From: Rodentolepis nana
Taxonomy: Eukaryota > Platyhelminthes > Cestoda > Cyclophyllidea > Hymenolepididae
NCBI GenBank assembly: GCA_900617975.1
Contig: UZAE01012656.1
Span: 6,733-20,749, forward strand
Length of the DNA: 14,017 bases
Direction of reading: 5' to 3'
Position 1 is the stretch's first letter, and each line of letters starts with the position of its first letter. The notes below the pieces were generated by a model that was given only the letters and a program-made list of their open reading frames with translations, was not told where the DNA came from and did no database searches. A program made the translations under genes and the position numbers. Positions 8,200 through 14,017 of the stretch are shown here, one piece after another.

Positions 8200-9759
8200 A
8201 AGATTTTTTTCCATAACTAACTGACTCCCAAAAAAAGGGAATGCTAAAAAGTGAAATGACAAATTTTAGATTGAACTAATACCTTGCCAGTACTGATGGT
8301 ACATTGGATATGGGACTGAAAAGCCAACTTACATTTATGATGAAATTCAGCAATGATGCTGGTGATATCTGCCAAAATCCTTTCAGATACGGAACTTCAG
8401 TAAAATGCGTTTTTATACCTATTTTAACAAGTGAAATCGACTTAATACTAAGATGAGAAATACTCGCAAAGCGTTTTTATTTCGGTAAAATATTGAGCGC
8501 TAAAATTATAATTTTTAAATATGGCTGAATTTCTTTAGGATAATAAACCTTTTGCTAATATGCAGACTCAAGTTTCCACAAATATGCCGAAAATGTACTA
8601 AAAATTGATTTATTAACTTCACTAGTTAGCGTGCAGGAACAAATTAAAGCATTTTCTGAAATCACGGCATTAGTTGGCCCCAGATTAATTTGAGAGGAAC
8701 GAAATTAAGCTCTTTTAAATATTTGTAAGGGTTACATTATTATTAAAAATCTTAATATTTAGTAATTTAGACGAAGTAATTGAATTAAAATAACTCAATG
8801 GAAATTAAGAACGTAATCTATGAAATAGGTCTGAACTAGGGTTGCTATGAGTATTGTTGTTATTGCTTACGTCTGTTTTTGAGTCCTTCACTTAACTGAT
8901 TATAAATGGCTGCCAATATATGTAATTAACATCGGACAATTCAATAAGCTAACTGCATAGATGCTTGTTCATTTTGGCCTCACTTGAAACTTTATTACAC
9001 TAAATTCGTAAATGTAAGGCTTCGTCAATTGAAGTGTAATCTAACCTCATTCTTAGCTTAAGAACTTCAAATATTCTTTTCCAAGTATTACTCCATCAAA
9101 TAACTTAGGGTTGAAGTAGCTAAGGATAAAAGTCAAATCGTAAAAAATTCATCATAATAACGGATCAATACTGTTCACGATCAAAATGTCCACTTTCGAC
9201 TCATCATTTTTATGGAAGTAAGGAGGACTTGGCAATTTTCTATATAATCAAATCAATGTTTGAAAAGTATGTTTCTTCCATAAGTAAAAAATTAATTTAG
9301 GCAAGCAGTCCAAATAAACTGATTTCATTGCATTTATTCTAGCCCATCGATTTCAACTTAACTGGTTATATTTTTTATTTACTTTGACTCTGCAACTGCT
9401 TTAAATAATGACCTTATTATTTGATATTAGCCACTTTAAATAAGTTTGAACATGAGTTGTAAGAATTGGATTCTAAATTTTAAATCCTAATAATTGTTAA
9501 CGTCAAATTTTGCTCCTTGAAAATTAAAATTATTTAACGCTTCTCTGATTATGTACGCAGTAGGCAATAGCACGTTTTAAAAAATATCGTTGTTCCCATG
9601 CCATATATTCATTATTTTCTATATTAGCAGCTTAAAAACGCCACATTAGCTAGCAAGGTAATAGGATGGCTAAGCCATACTGTCTTTCTCCAGTTCCCAT
9701 TTGCTAATTCTGTCCAAGCAGTAGTCAAAAAAATCGATAATCATATACGGACGCACAAA
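8200..9759. other. AT-rich unassigned stretch
   Basis: No open frame longer than about 60 codons and no recognisable RNA gene or transposon end is present. The only local structure noted is the near-palindrome ATGGCTAAGCCAT at 9666-9678. From about 9740 the base composition becomes GC-richer and leads into the promoter-like island. Confidence 0.55.
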
Positions 9760-9960
9760 CACGCTGCGGCAGGCTAAGTAATCAGCTGGCAAGGCAGTGA
9801 TTGGCTGATGCGAAGAGTGTGAGCTCATTGGTCAGATTGAGTGAAGGACAGCAAGGCACTGAGATAATACTCCCCTTTCCGCTGGAGATGAGGAGCTCAT
9901 TCACTACGAGGAAAGTTAAACTCGGGATTGCCGAAATTTGCTGAAATTTCTCGCTGCATA
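9760..9960 (+). promoter_or_regulatory. Promoter-like GC-richer island with paired CCAAT boxes
   Basis: Two inverted CCAAT boxes are present: GTGATTGGCTG (ATTGG at 9800-9804) and TCATTGGTCAG (ATTGG at 9827-9831), 27 bases apart. That spacing suits paired NF-Y sites. The first matches the NF-Y consensus well. An Initiator-like TCATTC lies at 9897-9902, about 70 bases downstream of the second box. There is no TATA box and no well-placed DPE. The word GCAAGGCA with TGA following occurs twice (from about 9789 and 9850), as does GAGCTCATT (from 9821 and 9893), so the island has internal repetition. CpGs are more frequent than in the AT-rich flanks. ATG-led frames downstream are short. NF-Y sites work in both orientations, so transcription could go either way; the plus strand is favoured by the splice-like signals that follow. 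Confidence 0.4.
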
Positions 9961-10100
9961 CCTGTAAGGCGGACTTTACCCCTCGTCCTGTGGGTTGGGA
10001 GATGCATTTTCATTTTGGATTGTGCTAACTTCACTTTCTAAAAGCATCACAACCTACTTGATTGAGGGGAGTACCTGTCTTGAGCATCACTCCACTTTAG

Positions 10101-10147
10101 TTTGCCTATTTCTCACATTCTTGTATTTTATTCTTCTTTAGGTAAGA
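10101..10147 (+). promoter_or_regulatory. Fused 3'/5' splice site: recursive splice point or first-exon donor
   Basis: A long pyrimidine-rich tract runs into TTCTTCTTTAG, immediately followed by GTAAGA, with the AG/GT junction at 10141/10142. A polypyrimidine tract with YAG joined to GTRAG is the consensus for ratchet points, zero-length exons used to splice very long introns stepwise in insects and vertebrates. Alternatively, the GTAAGA is the ordinary donor of a non-coding first exon starting in the promoter-like island about 240 bases upstream. Both readings place it on the plus strand. The sixth intron base is A where the ideal is T. Confidence 0.4.
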
Positions 10148-11037
10148 TTTAGCTGATACTGGAATTCGATTAAATGAAAAAAGTGATTACTTTTGTGTTC
10201 AATTGATAAAATTTGAAAAAATAGTAAACAAATAAGTTCAACCTTCTAAACCACTTTCAGTAAATAGGTTTATTTGGTACTTAAAGTTTTCTAAGCATTG
10301 GGCAAATAGCCATATTTTCCGAGATAGAAATTCGACTGCATCTGTTATAATTCGAAATGAAACCACTTTATGAAAACTTTCCATGGGAACACCACTCATT
10401 GAACGATTTAAAAATTATTGGCGAAAAAAAACAGTTATCCTAATTTATAAAGATTGAATTTTATTAAAGCGAAATGTTAACTTTGAATAAATAATTTATT
10501 CTGGCTAAAGACGGGGTTTTGTTTTGTTTTGATGAATATGATTTATGAAATGTTTAAAATTCGTCCCTCTTCAGTCTATTCATAGAAGTGTATTTGTCCA
10601 AAAACGAATTAGAAAGGGGCAAATAGGTAAAAGAGCTGTACTTCACCCTAGTTTACTATTTTTAGGCTATCCACGCTTGTGGTTGTCGGATTCTCAGTGT
10701 ATTTCAGAATTCAAAATTAAGCCGCCTAATTTTTATCATTGAAAGTCTGTATTCCTGTTAAATGGAAATTTGATTTAGTTTAAAGGTTGCTAATACTCAT
10801 TCCGTTATATCCTATTTTTCCAATATTCAGATAGTTTGAATAAAATTAAGCTGTGTCAACATAAATTTTTATGTCTCCCTTGTCTAGCAAAGTTTATTAC
10901 TTACATAAGGGAACACCTAGGCCTAATTTGAGCGCGTTCTTAACTTTTATTTTTATGGTCTTATTTCACTTGGTCATCCAGCGCATGTTAACTTAATTAT
11001 AAAGGCTTAATGCATTCTTGATACTTTAATCGATAAA
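10148..11037. other. AT-rich stretch, possible intron
   Basis: No gene is recognised. The 65-codon plus frame at 10545-10742 has no supporting context. If the GTAAGA at 10142 is a donor and the CCCTTTCTTGCAG at 11041-11053 an acceptor, this is an intron of about 0.9 kb. Confidence 0.4.
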
Positions 11038-11124
11038 ATTCCCTTTCTTGCAGCAACTTCATTCGCTGATCATAACAATAAAAGTAGTATACAGAATTAG
11101 TACAAACTCGTTTATTCAAGCAAC

Positions 11125-11334
11125 ATGTCTATTGTCAGCACGTCGAAAGCCAAGTCAGATAAGTCCAGAGTTTTGACAAGTAGACACTTGAAAGCACTAT
11201 TTTCAAATGATCAGCTTATTTCGAGCGATGGGATTAAGCTTTTTCCCTTTTCGAGCACAAACCATTTCAACCATGGAATGCATACCACTTTCACTCATTG
11301 GTTAGTGGATCTAATTAATGCCAACCAAGCTTGA
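11125..11334 (+). CDS. Small ORF behind a good splice acceptor, 69 codons
   Basis: The ATG at 11125 sits in CAACATG, a favourable animal start context, and the frame ends at a TGA at 11332-11334. The product starts MSIVSTSKAKSDKSR, with a basic, serine-rich first 25 residues followed by mixed sequence and several His and Phe residues. There is no signal peptide, membrane segment or recognised domain. Upstream, CCCTTTCTTGCAG is a strong acceptor (AG at 11052-11053), so the ATG would lie 72 bases into an exon. With the promoter-like island and the donor at 10142 this forms a plausible two-exon gene: untranslated exon 1, then an exon carrying the ORF. An AATAAA at 11621-11626 could be its poly(A) signal, but that hexamer is common here. 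The ORF length alone is no better than chance. Confidence 0.22.
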   Translation: MSIVSTSKAKSDKSRVLTSRHLKALFSNDQLISSDGIKLFPFSSTNHFNHGMHTTFTHWLVDLINANQA

Positions 11335-12100
11335 CCAAATTGCGGCAGCTTATCAACGAACAGACAATCTCTATATGTTCCTTCTAGGATTTTTAAAATA
11401 CCGCTATGATAGAGGAACTTCTTATAATAACCCTCTCCCCCTTTTCTTGGCACTGTGCATTCAGTTTAATCTCTAAGATCACTGGGATTTAAAAAGGATA
11501 TCCCAGTCAAATTATGGAAGTAGTCTTACTTAGCATAAGCGCGACATCATTGGCTAGCACGCCATCTCCTAGACTAGATATTCAGTTTACTTATGTTTAA
11601 CGGCAAAGGTAGGAATTGTTAATAAAGAACTCAAAATACTTTCAACACAAACAAAGAAACCATCAGGCGTTATACTGAGTTATTGAATCCGTCGATTGAA
11701 GGAAATTATTTCATATTATTATTCTTCATAGGCATTTTGCCCACTGGAGAGCTTTCCAATATGGTATCCTATTTTTTACAGTTTCCAGCTGAATACTTAA
11801 CTATTTTTTCCTTTGAGAGAATATTTTTATGACTTAATGTAACTTTAGCAACCTGTTAGCTTTTGTTGTGCATACAACACGCAGTAATGCCCTCAGCGAT
11901 TTCACCAACTGATGACAAGTACAGTTAGCCTCTAGCAGATTTCTCCAACATGAATTGCTAACCTACATCCAAGGAGTGAAAAAAAACACCGTGTATGATA
12001 TGAGTTTGGGTGGAGGAGTTAATTACAATAAGTCTTAGTAATTGTGAAGAGTATTGACGCTTCGGTAATTAGCTAGATGACCTCTGCATGCTCACCTGCA
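11335..12100. other. Unassigned stretch
   Basis: No gene is seen. AATAAA at 11621-11626 is a possible poly(A) signal for the small ORF upstream. The right end, from about 12050, becomes GC-richer as it approaches repeat copy B. Confidence 0.5.
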
Positions 12101-12500
12101 CTTGCTCTATAGGCCATCGGTAGCATGTGGTTCACTTGACAAGCTAGATTTCTATGGTTAGCATTGGTAAGATGGTGGCGCGATTGACTTACCTCCTTGT
12201 GGTACACTCTGGGAAACGTATACTCATATGTCAGCAAAATCTATAAACCAGCAGTTGATTTCTCATTTCAAAACACCATGACTTCACTGTATGTCATATT
12301 CCACCATTTCCACAGTACTCGCCTCACCATGCATTTTTCCCAACATTTGTGTCTGTCTGTCTCTTTGCATCTGTGAATCCCTCTTCTATTCTCCCTCTCC
12401 ACTTTTTGTCACTTCGATGTTCTTCTCCTCCGTCAAGTCCCAAGTCAACTAAATGGCTAATGATAGCTATCATAAAGCTTGCCATTTGATATGAGTAAAA
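12101..12500 (-). repeat. Dispersed repeat, copy B (inverted relative to copy A)
   Basis: The reverse complement of this stretch aligns with about 396-836. Beyond the two anchor blocks (12442-12472 and 12180-12230), matches include ATTCACAGATGCAAAG against ATTCGCAGATGCAAAA, and GTACTGTGGAAATGGTGG against GTACTGTGAAAGTGGTCG. The right-hand limit near 12500 is where similarity is lost in AT-rich DNA. The left limit near 12101 rests on a short recovery of similarity (CAAGTGAACCACATG, then CGATGG). The donor-like GAG/GTAAGT is retained on the minus strand (GTAAGT at 12192-12187). The minus frame at 12324-12548 crosses this copy. Against copy A it carries a one-base shift, and substitutions fall in all codon positions, so it is not treated as a gene. 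Confidence 0.75.
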
Positions 12501-12548
12501 AAATATATATTTCCCGCTAATAAACGTGGACAATAGGAATAAGGTCAC

Positions 12549-12980
12549 ATAAATAATTTAATCAGAAAAGGAAATTATACAAAAAAATCACGCTAGATAG
12601 CGCAGAAAGATGGTTTTTTTATTTTTCTCATTGTTCAGTTCTAAAATCATAAGATTTGGAGATTAACTTATAATCATTCAATTTAAACACTAGTTACATT
12701 GGGCAGGATGGTTAAAATTGAACATTGGTCAATAAAATTACCAAATATTACCATTAAAAATCTTTTAACTGAAGAACTAGACGTAATTTAAGTAAATTTT
12801 TTTTCAAAACGTAACCTCTCTAATTAAAATTCTCTCTCTATATCCCTAGAATTTGAGGTTCAGTAGTAAGTGCATTCTATTGAAAAAAAGGAAGATGTTC
12901 TCTTCCTTTGTAAGTGCCAGTTGACTGAACACCTTTGTATTACTCTCATAGATGAGTTATGGAAGTTTAAAACTTTTTAG
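12549..12980. other. AT-rich unassigned stretch
   Basis: No gene or repeat is recognised. It ends in TTTAAAACTTTTTAG at 12966-12980, a fair acceptor-like sequence discussed with the edge exon. Confidence 0.5.
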
Positions 12981-13203
12981 CGAATGAACAATATAGTGCA
13001 TGCACAAGTGTAGTTTTAATAATTCACAACAAGGTGTAAGTGAAAATTTAGTGAAATTGCATATTTGTGAGTGGTTCGTCAATACGATTTCACTTTCTCA
13101 CTATCACATGGATATCATGAATACGAATAAAAATGCATTCAAACAAATCTATTTGCTTTCAAAATTCATATTGTTATTTTGCCAACTTAGCACAATGCTC
13201 AGT

Positions 13204-13242
13204 CCCCCTATCTCCCACGCCCTCCCCCTCCCCTCCTCCCCC
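13204..13242. repeat. C-run tract, minus-strand G-quadruplex potential
   Basis: Five or more runs of three to five C, separated by T, TAT, ACG and similar short spacers, occur within 39 bases. The minus strand therefore fits a G-quadruplex pattern. It interrupts the plus frame at 13000-13251, whose last residues (PLPSSPKK) come from it. Confidence 0.8.
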
Positions 13243-13832
13243 AAGAAGTAGTCAACATCGAAGGAAAATATGCCCCCTCATCTATTATGATCACAATAAC
13301 CATAATAGTGCACCCTATCATGTGATTAAGTAAATATTATATTTCATTTGCTGATGTATTGAAAAGCCATAATTATGATGAAGCTGCTAAAGAAATGAGT
13401 AGAAAAATAAAGTGACAGATGGGGGAAATTAATTTCTGATTTGTTCCAAAATAACCTGAACAAATGGGAAATCACGTCAGCATATGGATATATTATTTTC
13501 TTTTAAAACAGAAGTAAAACTTTAGAAATTAGGATCACATTATCATTATAATTCCTTTCCACTTTGGGAATCTTTTTCTAATAAGTCGACAATGCAAGAA
13601 TTAAAAGGAAGGTTTCACTTGTTCCCACCATTTTTTACAATAAGAAATGATCTTTTTTAAAAAAGTAATAGGAAGTCTTTTTTAATTCTACGAAATTACG
13701 CACCCAGTGAAAAAGTCGTGGTAGGGGCCGAAATTTTCTATAGATATTCCTTTTTTAAATCTGTGTTCTTATTTATGCGAATTTACAAATCTGTTTTACC
13801 AAATAAAAACATCGAGATAAGTTTTTTTTCAG
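13243..13832. other. AT-rich stretch, probable intron end
   Basis: No gene is seen. The last twelve bases are an uninterrupted T tract and CAG (GTTTTTTTTCAG, AG at 13831-13832), a textbook 3' splice site bordering the coding-like segment that follows. Confidence 0.5.
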
Positions 13833-14017
13833 AAATGATACTGGACAGATTTTGAGAAAGTTGTCAGCGGGCACGTCTACTGCTTCAGAGTTCATGACCA
13901 GTCAGTACAATTGGCATGAACGTCTCACCCAGACGGATTCATTAATGCTGATCGAGGAGCAGTCTTGGATCTACCACTGCAAAGCAGGTGCTGAGTTTCA
14001 AGTGTTAGTATTTTCAT
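13833..14017 (+). CDS. Partial coding exon running off the right edge, family unrecognised
   Basis: After a T8CAG acceptor the sequence becomes markedly GC-richer. One plus frame stays open from 13834 to the window end, 61 complete codons, while every other frame on either strand is closed by a stop. The product begins NDTGQILRKLSAGTSTASE, has a middle part rich in polar and aromatic residues (SQYNWHERLTQTDS), and ends with a beta-strand-like stretch after SWIYHCKAGAEF. The YHCKA string resembles the YxCxA motif around the second cysteine of Ig domains, but the usual D-x-G before it is missing, so I do not assign that fold. The exon starts one base before its first full codon (phase 2 intron). 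A short candidate upstream exon, 12981-13035, ends at GTAAGT in the matching phase. No start codon is required for an internal exon. An alternative is a transposon or pseudogene fragment, but no frameshift or stop is seen. Confidence 0.5.

Noticed and set aside
9889..10016. Short minus-strand ORF of about 38 codons over the promoter-like island
   Set aside because: Too short to separate from chance and without a recognised motif.
13000..13333. Overlapping plus frames of 83 and 66 codons
   Set aside because: Their C-terminal parts come from the C-run tract; the first frame also crosses a perfect GTAAGT donor, so a continuous reading is unlikely.

Overview
The window looks like a piece of an animal nuclear genome, probably an invertebrate, and it is almost entirely non-coding. 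It is AT-rich with short GC-richer islands and many homopolymer and simple-sequence tracts. A long TA/TG microsatellite, a tRNA-like SINE remnant, a diverged dispersed repeat present twice, and splice-site-like signals are visible. No dense gene array, operon, ribosome binding site, rRNA, CRISPR array or phage-like module is seen. The species cannot be named from this sequence.

Layout. 1-300: a G-run tract with one-base spacers, then a (TA)n(TG)n microsatellite. About 396-836: repeat copy A. 837-2490: unassigned DNA with a C-run tract near 1775-1827. 2880-3051 (minus): a short coding-like segment that could be a terminal exon or a gene or transposon relic. About 3293-3397: a tRNA-like SINE remnant. 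3420-7900: AT-rich unassigned DNA with small inverted repeats. 7928-8038 (minus): a second possible terminal exon. 8200-9750: AT-rich unassigned DNA. About 9760-9960: a GC-richer island with two inverted CCAAT boxes, a promoter candidate. 10101-10147: a strong pyrimidine tract with a 3' splice site fused to a 5' splice site. 11125-11334: a short ORF behind a good acceptor site. About 12101-12500: repeat copy B, inverted relative to A. 13204-13242: a C-run tract. 13833-14017: the best coding candidate, the start of an exon that runs off the right edge.

The simplest reading is intergenic or large-intron DNA upstream of the exon at the right edge. The promoter-like island and the ratchet-like splice site on the same strand fit a long 5' intron of that gene, but nothing here proves the link. 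I see no undescribed multi-gene system. The most informative signals are the inverted repeat pair, the ratchet-like splice site and the edge exon.
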